The notes: generated by a model from the sequence alone, not told the origin. A stretch of DNA of 64,000 bases from Adiantum capillus-veneris (GCA_014529385.2 CM043952.1:55778619-55842618), one strand, 5' to 3'; positions 21,769 through 32,876 are shown, numbered from the stretch's first letter. Made by a program: numbers and translations.

Positions 21769-22813
21769 CTAAATGATCGAATCGTTCTGTGGAGGTTCTT
21801 TGGACCTCGACCCGAAAGCCAAGATCGGTTCTTCGTGATTGATCGAATCTACAATGAGGTTAGCTTCGCTAGAAAAAGCATCCACTAACACATCATCCTT
21901 CTTGTGAACAATCACATCATCTTTATGCAAATCATCATGCTTGTGAGAAATCACATCTTGATCATGCAAATCATCATGCTCGTGAGAAATCACATCTTGA
22001 TCATGCAAATCATCATGCTTGTCATTGTCATCCAAATCATTGGCATCCAAATCATCATGCTTATCATTGTCATTCAAATCATCATGCAAGTCATTGTCAA
22101 TCAAATCATCATGATTCACACAATCATGCAAATCCTGTGTGTCATGCTTTCGAGAAGAAGAGACTGAGAGAGTCTCCTTTTCCCGAATCTCTTGCATCTG
22201 TGCCTGAGCTTGAGAAAAGAGTCACAAGAACTCTTCCCTCCTTGCTTTGATCTCGCGATGAAATTTTGCTTGTCTTGCTTTGTTCTCTGCTTGTCTTTCT
22301 GCTTCATCTTCTGCATGTCTGCTAACATTTCTGCTTTTCTTTCTTTGAATTCACGATCCAATTTGGCTTGTCATTCTTTGGCTTCCAAGCGTGCTTGCTC
22401 GCTCTCACGCGCTATGGCCGCCATTCTTTCTTGGTATTTGCGCTCTATGGCTGCTATTCTTGCGGCATTTCTTGCTTCGCGTTGTAAATTCTGTTCCATA
22501 AACAACAGCTCCAACTCCTCCAGTGGAGTTAGCGCAATCGGTGTCATAGATGGACAAGGGTCGGAAAAACCTCCTGGTGGGGAAAATTCTTCTTCGCCTC
22601 TCTCATGCCCATCACCTCCAAGCGAAGTATCCATTCCGCTTCGAGTGATGACCATTCTGAAGTCGTGGATTCTTGTGGGTTCTTGTGGTTTTGGGTTCTT
22701 AAGTTTACGAGGAACTTGGGTTCTTGGGGATCTTGAGGTCTTAAGTTCACGAGGAACTTGGGTTCTTGCGGGTCTTGGTTCTTGAGGTTCTTGAGGATTT
22801 CTTTCGCTTGCAA
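21769..22813 (-). pseudogene. X3 charged ORF with Asp/His-rich repeats
   Basis: Read on the minus strand in three adjoining open pieces. N-terminal part (22371-22655): MVITRSGMDTSLGGDGHE, then EEEFSPPGGF, then a Glu/Arg-rich helix RKYQERMAAIARESEQARLE typical of coiled coils. MVxTRSG is a common start of plant gypsy Gag proteins. The C-terminal part (21769-22197) has about ten units built on HDDLHDQDV / NDKHDDL, strongly Asp/His-rich, then EEPILAFGSRSKEPP. No zinc knuckle, RT or protease. A frameshift or stop near 22200-22370 separates the parts. Function unknown. Compare X1 61117-62087. Confidence 0.6.
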
Positions 22814-23150
22814 ATCACGTTTGAGAAGGATCTTCTCTTCACCCGAGTTCTACTCTTTTCCGCGGGCGCACCCCTTGGCGGCCTTGCGCTCACACCAAGG
22901 TTGCTTTTTCCCACCTCACGTCGATTGGCCGGCCACTAAGTGCACGGTCCGCTCTCAATGAGTGAAAAGAGACACAAGGGGAGGCTGGACAAGCCCTTCT
23001 TTCTTGGGTTTCCTGTCACTCTTCAACAAAACACGATTAGGAATCGACACGCCCAAGCGAACTTGGGTTCGTGCGACCTCAACAAGCAAAAAAAAAAAAT
23101 ATTGTGATTCTTGTGGTTCTTTCCTTGAGTGATACAGAACACTGCCAAAG

Positions 23151-23162
23151 CTATGATACCAA
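23151..23162 (-). other. X3 primer-binding site
   Basis: The minus strand reads TTGGTATCATAG, continuing C: the initiator-Met type site with one change from TGGTATCAGAGC, directly after the 5' LTR. Confidence 0.75.
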
Positions 23163-24345
23163 TGTTAGGTGCAGCGGAATGATTGTTTGCACTTTGCTCA
23201 AGATAAGTGCTCCGAACTGTGCTCAAGGTTCCTTTTAGCTCTTATGGAAGGGAGAGCCTTCCATTCTTAATGGAAAGTGGTATGATCACGAACAAAGTGA
23301 ATGGACAATGTGCGTGCAAGTGTATGAGACTGAGAGATAGAGAGAGAAGAGAGATACGACACCAGAGACGTTGTAAAACCCTCCTCCGAAGGCCCCACTC
23401 TCGTCGACGAGAGTGGTCTACTTATGATTGCACAGTGGTACAATGACGATGCAATAGACTGATGCAATCTGGGACTATGCCGATGACGACGACGGTGATG
23501 ACGACGACGACTTTAGGGCTGAAATCTGTGGTCTTCTAACTGCTGAATTTCGGGACTGTTTCGGTGGCTGAAAATGACTGTTTTGGCTGCGTTTTTATGG
23601 CTGGAAATGGAGGCAACCAACTAGGGCTGAATCTGTTGCTATTGTGGAATGCTGAAAATGCTGAACATCTGCTGCGGTAAGGGCTGAAAACCAAAAACGC
23701 TGATGGCTGTGGTAGCGTTAGTAAAACGCTGAGGTCTTGCCCTGCAGATTGGGCTGAAAGTAGAAAACGCTAGGTCTCTTCTGTAGCGTTAGTAAAACGC
23801 TAGGGCTGTTCTGTATTTGCTGTGATCCGATAATGCTGAAAACGCCAAGCAATGGTGGGGGCTGGCGATGGCAAACTGAAAACGCTAGGGTATCTGTGGC
23901 GAGGATGGAGACCAAAAATGCCAAGGATGCTGATGGGGGTTCCTGCTGAGAAGGTGCCTGTTGAGCGGGAAGCTCCTGCTGCCTCTTCTGCCATTGAGTG
24001 CTAACTTAGGTTTGCTTATATATTAACTTACCCAATTCGGCCTACCTACTTTTGTTGGGAAGTCACTTAAATTAATAAGTGAAAATACCAAAAATAGGGA
24101 AAATAGGCCAAATTCATCGGAAAATTCCCCTAACTGATTCTAATGGATTCTGATGGGAATTCTGATGATCATGCTGTGTGCAACCAGAGGATATGCATCT
24201 ATGCTAAGTGACTGGGCATGCACGGTCTACGAATAGACTCACAAAAGTGCCAGATAACCTCTAATCTAGACTGACTGGACTGACTGAACCCTGATCATGC
24301 TGTAGCTTGTCCATGGACACATAGGGTTGGATGTGTCACGTGACA
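23163..24345 (-). mobile_element. X3 5' LTR
   Basis: On the plus strand it runs TGTTAGGTGCAG to CACGTGACA. It contains the GA-rich site GAGAGATAGAGAGAGAAGAG (about 23331-23351; the equivalent site holds LINE A in X2), a GACGAC-rich block (23484-23510) and many scattered AAAACGCT motifs. It lacks the shared LTR box. Confidence 0.85.
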
Positions 24346-24478
24346 GTAACAAACTGCTGACCTTTCAAAGCCCTGAAGAAGGAGCCAACTTGCAAATGTC
24401 GGCCGAGGGGCCTAAACCCTAAGAAGAACAAGTAACAGAAGAAGTGTCACAAAGTGATAACGTAGTTGTCCGAGAGCA

Positions 24479-24603
24479 GAAACCCTAACCCTAACTTCTG
24501 CCAGAAATCCTAACTTATGAAACCCTAACCCTAAAACCTGTAAACCCTAATTTTGGAAACCCTAACCCTACAACTGTAGAAACCCTAACCCTAACCCTAA
24601 GGG
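24479..24603 (+). repeat. Telomere-like CCCTAA repeats in the T1 3' LTR
   Basis: Runs of AACCCTAACCCTAA matching those at 19186-19323, with small differences. Confidence 0.85.
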
Positions 24604-24850
24604 CAGCAGGGAGATTTCCGAAAATTGTGCTGGCTGATGACGTGGTAGGCTGTACAGATTCCATGATTTACACTGGCAGCTTTTTGGCTTTGCTTTTGGA
24701 CCAGATGCTTTTAAGTTTGAAGGCTTTTCACTGTAATTGCTTTTTAGGCCAAGGGCCTTTAAATATGAGGTTAGGGCTCATTCTCTGGCATGCTTCCTGG
24801 AGAAGGTGCAGAGTCTGGAGTACCGGCTTGTACTATGTTGATGCAATATA

Positions 24851-24885
24851 AAGAAATACCGAAAGGGGCGCAAAGGTTTGGGGCC
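24851..24885 (+). promoter_or_regulatory. Shared LTR box, copy 4
   Basis: Reads AGAAATACCGAAAGGGGCGC then AAAGGTTTGGGGCC, preceded by CAATATAA. Confidence 0.6.
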
Positions 24886-25020
24886 AATCCTCTCTTGGGT
24901 GGAATTCCGCCACTCCGTGTTGCGTGTCTTCTCTCTCTTTCAGTTGTTATTGAAGTGCTAAAAGTCTGTTTCAGTATGTTCTTTTCTATTGGCACGTGGT
25001 GCCCGCCTTGTGACACATGA

Positions 25021-25291
25021 TGCTCAAAGGAGTAGTTAAGCAATTGTTATCTACTCTTTCCATACAAAATTTGAGTGTAGAAGTTTGTACTTGAGAGCAC
25101 ACCAAAAGACTTGTATGTTTGATATATGTGTGGTAGCCAGGTTGGAGGAATTGTTTAATTGTCCAACGCTACATTTCGGAAAGCATGTATATCTTTGATT
25201 CCCATCATAGAGTATATGTGATATCAGGAGATATCAGCATGTATTATTGGCATGCAAGCGAGATCACATGCAGTATTTCAAGGGTGGGGTA
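25021..25291 (+). mobile_element. Gypsy G3 3' non-coding end and polypurine tract
   Basis: G3 sequence after the T1 insertion. It ends TTTCAAGGGTGGGGTA directly before TGTCAC, matching the polypurine-LTR junctions of G2, G4 and G5 (CAAGAGGGGGGTA then TGTCAC). Confidence 0.65.
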
Positions 25292-25445
25292 TGTCACTAG
25301 GAGGTGTATTTTTCCTGTTGCCTTCTGTACATATGTATTATACAGTTTTAATTATTTTATTTTTGCTTGTTTTCACCGGAACCCTTGGAAAGGTGCAAGT
25401 GAACATTGCATGGCCAATGTGAAATGGATGCAACCAAACAGGTTG

Positions 25446-25842
25446 TGTGCGCTTAAATAGAATTTGGGCCACTCAGCAAGTCACTGACAACTTTGTAAGT
25501 TGGGAGGGGTTAGGAAATTGAACCATAAGAGGCATAGTGGACACATGGTTGAAGGAGAGTCACCTGCAAGCCAACTCACACTCTAGGGAGCTGAGGGCCA
25601 CTTTTGGGGCATTGAGAATCTAGGTCGGTCGGTCAGAGACTGGTCGGCCCAGTTAGCACTAAATTTTGATGAGTATGGTAGGATATGTGCCCTTAAATTG
25701 AATTTGGGCCACTCGGCAAGTCACTGACAACTTTATAAGTTGGGAGGGGTTAGGAAACTGAACCATAAGAGGCATAGTGGACACATGGTTGAAGGAGAGT
25801 CACCTGCCAGCCAACTCACACTCTAGGAAGCTGAGGGCTAGC
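25446..25842 (+). repeat. Direct duplication, 240-bp period
   Basis: About 155 bp starting GTGC.CTTAAAT.GAATTTG is repeated at exactly 240-bp offset (25446-25600 and 25686-25842), including CATAGTGGACACATGGTTGA. The intervening about 85 bp contain a GGTCGGTCGGTCAG run. Confidence 0.9.
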
Positions 25843-26517
25843 TTGTGGGCACTTAAAAGAGAGAGAAGGCTGATTTTGCTCATTTGTGAGTGGATTTTCA
25901 CGCTCACAGATTTAATGGAAAGCTTGTCTTTTCCCTCGTCTTATGTTGCGCAATGATTCTGCTCTCGTGCATCTCTCTCCTCCTTACACATATAGTAATG
26001 CCCCACTAGTTGGGCTCCCCAGATGACTGTGTACAATTAGTGGATTTTATGCGTGTTTGCCGAGGCAAGAGCCTTTTGAATAGGAGCCAGTTTAGCTAAT
26101 TACTAATCCCCCCAGGTACACATAGTTCCATCGCTACAGATTGCAAAACAGGAGAGTTTTCTCGAGTGAAAACTCGTCCAAATCCAAGGGGAAGTACCCA
26201 TTGCGTGCGGGAGCTCCTGAGACACTCATAGACGTATTTGCTCCGCGATAACAAAGGGTAGCCTTCAGCAGTTTGGGCACCAGTCAGTGACCAAAACAGA
26301 AAATTACAGCATGCTGAAATTCACCTACAGCTCACCGGAAAGCTTCTAAAATGCAAGGGGATCCGTCATAGACTTGTACTTTTGACCTGTAGCGGTTTTG
26401 GCGCCGTTATGCGGCAAAAATTGGGTCAAAAACCTGCAATTCCAGCCCTTGACAGATTTGGACAGCTTGGTGGGCGTGTGGTCTAAGTGTTCGGATCATA
26501 TGTTTTCAATTGAATAA

Positions 26518-26552
26518 AGAAACACCGAAAGGGGTGCCAGTCTTTGGGGCCC
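26518..26552 (+). promoter_or_regulatory. Shared LTR box, copy 5
   Basis: Reads AGAAACACCGAAAGGGGTGC then CAGTCTTTGGGGCC, preceded by AATAA. Confidence 0.6.
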
Positions 26553-26795
26553 ACAAAGTGTCCGTCTTTGCGTCCGTAGTGACATTCTAGTTGTTGGACG
26601 CATCTGTGTTCTCTCTTCTTCTCAATCCTCTCTGTGAAAATTAACAGGTAATTAAATTAGTGCCGCCTCTACTGTGTACACGCCGGTTATAAGGACCTAC
26701 TCTCTCCTGCCTCTGCTAGCTGTTTGCATGCCTCAAAAGCGCTCTGCAATTTTATCCTGAGGTAGCTCTCTCATCCGCTGGATAAAGCATTCTGT

Positions 26796-27130
26796 CTAGA
26801 AAAGGGCCTCTACTAGCATGGGCAGTGTAGCCATCTCTAACTTGACGATCATGCAAGACTGAGGATTGTTGCGGCTGGCATATGACAACATCATTATATG
26901 CGGTCTCTCGGTCTGTGCCCACCAAGAGGCCATGAGTCCTAAATGCCTGCTACATACATCAGAGCACGAGTGACTAAGGTGTCGAATAGCCACCCCCGGC
27001 TCTAGCATCACCAATGTTGCATATCCTCTAGTAAATCTGTCTCTGACTCCACTTTCCATGGAGAAGTGGCCTAGGGTGGCTGTGAAAGTGTTCCCTATGT
27101 ACACAAAGTAGTCTACTACCTAGGGTTGAC
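26796..27130 (-). pseudogene. LINE ORF2 fragment (post-RT region)
   Basis: The minus strand reads YIGNTFTATLGHFSME and DRFTRGYATLVMLEPG, then a frameshifted YTRALMYVAGI. This is collinear with YLGVTFTSKSCPFSM and RLTRGYAALAML at 33884-34010 and, more distantly, with LINE A residues 777-840. An isolated, decayed fragment. Confidence 0.65.
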
Positions 27131-28609
27131 ATGGTGTGTACTGTAAATGTTGTTCAAGGATTAACCAGATGCCTAAAGTATAAGCCAAACCATGAAAACA
27201 AAACCATAAACTTGCAAAGCACATACCAAACCTGTTCCATATGTCTCTGTTTTGGCATACCTCCTGGGAAAAATTTTGAAGTCCACAGCAAGGATTGTTA
27301 AACATGTAACCAACATCTGGCAATCACATCAAAAAGACAATGGTAAACAGTGAAAATTCATAAAATACTTTGTTCATTGTAAAAGTAACAGCCCCCCTAC
27401 AAGAAAAGCTTACAACTTTTATTTAAATGTTTATAGCTTGTGTACAAGAAACAGCTTTGAAACATACTACTACAAATCTGTACGACGATAGGAACTGCAA
27501 TCTCAGCAGTTTTTCGTCCTTGTTTGAAATCTGAGCAGCTTCTACTTGTCTCCTGCCAAGATACTTTGCCAAATTAAGTGTCTTTAAAAGTCAAATTGAC
27601 TCATCAAGAAGATTTGGTTGCACCTTAGATCAATCAGGACAAGCCCCAAAAAAAATAAATGCAGCAATCAGCAAAGGAAACATTGAGTGCAAATTAACAG
27701 TTACATCAGGTCACCTCTTTCTGTTTGCAAGTAATGTTTCAGAAGTATTTAATTTAATTGCAAAGAAATTACTAATGAGCTTCATTTGGGGTCGATCTTA
27801 CAAACCCTTCTATCTGTGTGTGAAGTTCCATGGTCGTAAGTTATTTCATGTTCCAAGAGGCAGCCACACCCCTCAAGAGCCACCCCTTTCTATTGGTGGG
27901 TGTCTCACATGAGTGCAAGGTTTAAGCTGCAACTTCCTCGTATGTGTTGGGTGAGTCATCTAGTGGAGACATAAAGCGACTGCCTGGGTAAATGCCATAG
28001 AGCACAGCAGATTTGCCTTCAAATATCTACCTGCTATAGTTTTCGACATGACCCTCAAATTGAAATGCAACAGTGTGGTTGGCTTGTCTGGCCTTAGATT
28101 AGGTTACATGGCGAAGGTTGAAAGTTTTGCAATTTGGATCCGAGACGGGCGTCTCATCTATTGCCCCTATCGCCGGGCTTTGCAGCACAATTCTGGAGCA
28201 GAAGAACCCATTAGCAGCCTCACGATGTGGTTCATGTGGAGAGCTCATTGCTTTGGTTGGTGCCTTCCAAAGCCTACTTGGACCATCAGAAACCTATGAT
28301 TGCAGTTGGTCCATACCCTTTGGGCCAGGATGTAAAACTGGCTGGCAACACTAGACAGGACGTGAAACACTATACAGAGTTGTATCACAGACGAATTGAA
28401 ACAACAGAACTGGAATCTTGCTACAAATTAACTAGGCTCTGCAAAGCATCTTAGCCAATCTAAATTGGTTACACGTGATTTTATTTTGGGCTTTAAATGG
28501 TTTGCTCTATTTAATTCAAGCGTGAGCTAGAAAGGGTTTACTCTCACTATCACTAAGAATCTGTCTACATCAGCCTTCATTATCCCTCTTCATCTCATCT
28601 CTCACATCC
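27131..28609. other. Unassigned AT-rich DNA
   Basis: No gene recognised. Short open stretches at 28048-28299 and 28118-28354 are not supported by any domain I know. No LTR ends or microsatellites. Confidence 0.5.
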
Positions 28610-29045
28610 ACGCTTAAGAGAAAGCCAGAGGATCATGTCATTGACCTTGTAGAGGATCGTAGCCTACAACCAAGTTTCCGTATTATTTTCATCATAGTAA
28701 ATAAAGATGACCTAAAGAAAAATCTAAATGAGTTGTGAAATAGGCTTTTATGTCCCTCAGTAAATGCCTTCGCTATTCCTATCCTTTTTGTTTATAGGGC
28801 TCTCAACAAGACGATGGTTGAGGGTAAGTTCCATGTGCCTCGCATCAATTATATCTTATAGTGGGTTGATGGGCCAAACATATTCTCTACTATTGATTTG
28901 AAGAGTGGCTACCACCAAGTGAGGATCACATATCAAGAAATCTATAAAAAGGCGTTACGTAACCGGACGTGGGCACTATGAGTCCATCCTTACGCAATCT
29001 GACCTTACTGGGGCACCAGATATGTTCAATTGCTAGCACACAAGA
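28610..29045 (+). pseudogene. Gypsy reverse transcriptase relic, separate lineage
   Basis: Reads in pieces HVIDLVEDRSLQPSFRI, then LKKNLNEL, CPSVNAFAIPILFVYRALNK (a deletion removes the KKDG..D block between LFV and YRALN), KFHVPRINYIL, then FSTIDLKSGYHQVRITYQEI (about 28888-28947), and frameshifted TQSDLTGAPDMFN. The wording (ELKK..L..L, S..AIP.LFV) differs from G1-G5, indicating another gypsy lineage. A single heavily decayed RT fragment. Confidence 0.7.
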
Positions 29046-30443
29046 CTCTTTCATTACGCTTTTAAGAAAAAGTCCTAATACAAACAAAACACTGAAACTT
29101 TTGATGTAAGCACAGCCATAAGAGCAATAACCAATTCTTTGTAGCAAGATAATTTACCGGCCTTAAAATCACAAAGAATGCAAATTTAAAAGAGCTGTTG
29201 ATTTGATTACTTAACAAAAGACTAATCAAATAATAAGAGTGGATACTCTACATGAAGAAAAATGAGATTTTTTTCACCAAAGCGCATGTTGAGAGGAGTG
29301 ATTGCTTACCTTTTCATAAAAAAAGCTAATACTAGACCACAAACAAGAACTGCTGTTAGTGGATAAACTTTCCCATTAAGAACCTGCCAATTATAATAAA
29401 ATGAAACAGGTCAATCAGGTGAAGTTTAAAATGGAAGTGGATTTAAGCATTGTAAATTGCTGCTTACAGTAAGTATGCTTAGAGTAGGAATAACAATAAA
29501 TGTGAACTCAACAAAGAGGCTCCATAGGCAGCAAGTTCTTGCTCCTTTGTTTGCATCTATTTTTTCACAAAATTTTCAAACAGTAACCATCAATATTTTC
29601 CCTGACTTGATTACAAAAAAGCTGGAGTCCTAACGTAAAGTGAAATAATATGATCCTCAAGAGAATTTCCAGCAAGTAATAGTAAAGATTTGCATCCGTC
29701 AAAGCCTCCAGACAACAGGTTTTCATCGGTTGCAATTGGTCAAAGCATGGTCAACACTGCACTTTACAAGGAATGAATTACCAAAGAACCTGGCAATGTA
29801 CAATACCTACCTGGTTTCATCACATGAGTGCAATATGGTTGTCATTGTTTAGTGTCATTTTTTTCCTAAATGCATTCTATCTCTATCTTACGGAGTTGAC
29901 ATCTGGAGAAGCTTCCATCTGAGGTTTCAGGAGCAAAGCTCTCTTTTGGTTGTCTTCCTAGGTGATCCTACCAGCAACTCAATTGTCTACATGAACACTT
30001 CTCTCTGCTATTTGAAACAGAAAATCCGGCACCTTAGATAATTGACCATTCAATAATACAAAAGCTGAGGACAAGGCGGCACTTTTTTTTCCTGAATATG
30101 TTTTTAGGTGCCACAGGATTGGGCTAGGGTTAGAACACTGCACCTCCCAGCTCACATTCACACACCTTTTAGTCTATCCCAATTCAGCTGCGATTTTCTG
30201 TTCATGAGAACCATATGAGCCCATACCTGTTGTTGCAATGATAGAGCTACGTCCCACAAATACGTCAGATTAAACAATGGAGCTAAGCTGCCAACACAAG
30301 GACACATTCATAACATGCAAAATAGCACATAATGATAGCAGAGGCAATACTTCTTAAGCACATAATGATAGAAGAGGCAATACTTCTTAATCATACCTAT
30401 GATGCTGTAGTTTTCAGCGTATGATGATACAACTTACCAGCCT
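29046..30443. other. Unassigned AT-rich DNA
   Basis: No recognised gene or element ends. A short direct duplication of about 29 bp (ATAATGATAG.AGAGGCAATA) lies at 30331-30389. It could be old intergenic or intronic DNA. Confidence 0.5.
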
Positions 30444-31230
30444 TTAAATGCACTTGATAACACTTGCAGAGCAGTAAGAAAGCCTGGAAAGCAAAAAACG
30501 GCTATACATGAGTCTCAAATGGGTGCTTCCAAAACCATGCATGCACCCGTGCCCACGCGCGCACATATTTTTGTGCAAAAGAAATTTATTAATGATGAGC
30601 TTGAAGAAACGTTTATCTTTTAAGGGACTCAAAAAATTGCTGAAGAGGGTCCAATTGGGGACTAACCTATCTTTTAGTGACAAGACAGTCTCCAAGAAAG
30701 TATAAGCATCAAAGCAAAAATGCTCAAAAGTGACAACATTCCTGAGTGTGATCCATAATGTCCAAAGAAACCAGAATTGAACCCAAATAAGAAAGTGGTA
30801 TAAGGCCTCGGGCACGAAGGGAGCAAACCAAAATCTACAGCTTCTTCTCAAAGCCAAATGAGGGAAAATGGGAGCGAAGAGAAGCAGACACCCGATGACT
30901 CAAATCCTTCCAGCTTGAGCAAAGCCAAAAAATATACGGAATGCTCTACATCATGAACAAGAGGCAGAAGCTATCCAACCTTTTAGAACGAAGTTCTCTA
31001 GAGGGAACAACATTTAACATCTCCATTAAAACAATCTCCCACTTAACAGAAGCTTCACTGGCCCCTAATTTAGGCACTTTTTGTTTCCAAGCGAAAGCTG
31101 AATCTCCATTGAAACAATCTCCCCCTTAGCACAAGCTTCACGGACCCATAATTTAGGCACCTTTTGTTTCCAAGCGACAGCTAAATCTGAATAGTTCCCA
31201 AAAAAAACTTGCATGCTTCTGTAACCAAGG
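30444..31230 (-). pseudogene. Possible LINE C-terminal (RT-associated zinc domain) relic
   Basis: Across shifting minus-strand frames one reads WKQKVPKLWVREACAKGEI, NFVLK, SSWKDLSHRVSASLRSHFPS and RARGLIPLSYLGSILVSLDI, a pattern like the Trp-rich zinc-binding tail of plant LINE ORF2. No single frame is open. A 77-bp tandem duplication (31030-31187) disrupts it. An alternative is unrelated non-coding DNA. Confidence 0.4.
31030..31187 (-). repeat. Tandem duplication of about 77 bp
   Basis: Two adjacent units containing AATTTAGGCAC.TTTTGTTTC and CAAGCGA.AGCT.AATCT, with scattered substitutions. Confidence 0.8.
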
Positions 31231-31280
31231 CAGTGGAGAAGAGAGATCACTGAGGTGGAAAGAGACACGACACATCTGAG

Positions 31281-32876
31281 AAATGAAATGAAATGAAATG
31301 TTATATTAACGTCTTCAAAAGGCCAAAGTGACCTATGAGACCAGAAAGTTACAATGCGGTGTATCTGATACAAAGTCAGATTAACAAAATAAATTAAACT
31401 AGGATAACAAAATATAAATACTGCGGGATCCTAAACTAAGCAGTACAATGTGAAGACAATATGGGAGGGGAGTAGAGATCCATCTTCATCTGCACTCTGG
31501 ACGACGAAAGAGTATGGCTTTAATCCTTTGCCGTAGCCTCCTTCGAAATTGTGTAGCTCCTCTCCTCCCTCGGGGTCGTCTAGATCTCCCTAGCTCCAAT
31601 GCTCGGTCTATGAGAATGCCAGTAGTGCGGGTAGACCTCTCCACCGTCGCTGGTTGCTCCTCTGTCTGTTCTTCTGGGTGTACACTATCTAGTGTAAAGA
31701 AATCTGTGATCTGTCTCTAGGGATGTCTCTCTTCACCTCTCTTCAGTAAGGTTCCTCTATGCTTGTGTAACTCAAGTAGATAAAGCCCAAGACATCTTTG
31801 ATCCTCGTAACTCATGACCCTAGATAGAGGCCCAAAACCTTCTCTGAATAGACAGTGAAAACGACCTCGTATCTCATAGTATACTCTGCAATGACATATG
31901 TAATGTACTTCTGTCTCTGGCTCTAGATGGCATAAGCTGCATATTCTGTTATCTGCCGGTGTCCCTCTGAATCTGCCAATCTCAATCTCGAGCTGATGTG
32001 AGGACGTGCGTATCTGGCCAATGGCACAACGCAAACCATGCGAAAGATGCGTGTCCATATAGCTAGGTCGAATCACAAACCCATCCCCCGTGAGGTGGAG
32101 AAGATGCTCTCTATAGAAAGCCATCTTTGTGCCCAACTCTTGTAACGGCTCTATCCATGTCCTTCTCGTGTCCAGCTGGATCAAATCCTGACGGATGAGT
32201 TTATTAATCTCTACCCGTGTCAGAGACCACAAGGGAGCCTGAAGAGAGTATTGAAAAGGAGGCAACCTATCCATGGTGAAAACATGTGTCTGAAACCATG
32301 ATGTCATCTGAGCATACCAGCATGATGTGTCCCCATTAAAAGCTAATTGTCTGGAGGACTCTCTGGTAGTATCCCATAGACTGTGTACAAAGGAGACTGA
32401 TCTTGTGAGCGCCTCAATCTCCATAGGGGGGGCAGCTAATTCCGCTCGAATGATATCATGCGGTACAGAAACCTTGGCTCTAATCAGCCAAGAGATCATA
32501 GATACCAGGGGCTTCTCCATACGCCTCCACCCATCCTGGCCTATAGAAGGTCCCCAAACCTGCACCCCATATAACATAGTAGAGGCTACCAAAGTATCAA
32601 AGAGCCATAACTTTGTCCTAGGTTCCTGGAACTGAACTTGTGAACACATCCTCTCCATTCCTCCCAGAGCCGCACCGGCTCTAGTTAGTCTAGTCTCTGC
32701 TGCTCTTCTCAAAGAAAATCTCGGCCCCGTGAAGACTGCCCCCAGGTAAGTGTATGCATCTGTATACTCCACAATCTCCTGACCATATTTGAAAGTAGGT
32801 ACTGATCTCCTGACCCATTGCGGTGTGGTGTTAAACACCATAACCTTTGTTTTACCTAGGTTTACACCCATGCCAC

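Larger units (their letters stand above)
20716..24345 (-). mobile_element. Element X3 (X family), minus strand, inside T1
   Basis: X-family LTR element: partial 3' LTR (20716-20961), polypurine tract (about 20962-20974), internal DNA with a charged ORF (21769-22813), primer-binding site (23151-23162) and 5' LTR (23163-24345). Internal length is about 2.2 kb, with no RT or integrase. Its 5' LTR touches the T1 3' LTR directly, and the 3' LTR keeps only its last about 246 bp in plus-strand reading, so one end has been lost. Confidence 0.8.
19052..25015 (+). mobile_element. LTR element T1, non-autonomous, containing X3
   Basis: Bounded by two direct LTRs (19052-19734 and 24345-25015) and the perfect target duplication CATGA (19047-19051 and 25016-25020). 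A primer-binding site follows the first LTR. The own internal DNA is only about 980 bp (19735-20715) without recognised gag or pol; the rest is element X3. It is inserted in G3 between its last coding exon and its polypurine tract. It needed enzymes from another element. Confidence 0.85.
24345..25015 (+). mobile_element. T1 3' LTR
   Basis: 671 bp; the first base of TG is changed (AGTAACA where the 5' copy has TGTAACA). It ends TGTGACA, followed by the CATGA duplication. It has the same telomere-like, TATA-like and box elements as the 5' LTR. Confidence 0.9.
25292..26646 (+). mobile_element. Probable gypsy G3 3' LTR
   Basis: Starts TGTCAC after the polypurine tract and contains the shared LTR box at 26518-26552, so the stretch is LTR-like. 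The end is placed at AATTAACA, the first CA after the box; no second copy is available to confirm it. It carries a spaced 240-bp duplication (25446-25842). Confidence 0.5.

Noticed and set aside
21904-22167. Plus-strand ORF with repeated Ile/Met/Leu (IMQIIMLV)
   Set aside because: Antisense of the Asp/His-rich repeats; frame, start region and homology with X1 favour the minus strand.
28048-28454. Possible host gene exons (overlapping ORFs of 75-83 residues)
   Set aside because: No known domain, no splice context or codon bias that I can defend; left as unassigned.
30444-30857. 137-residue minus-strand ORF as an intact membrane protein
   Set aside because: Hydrophobic look, but neighbouring frames show LINE-like zinc-domain words and the frame has no upstream support.
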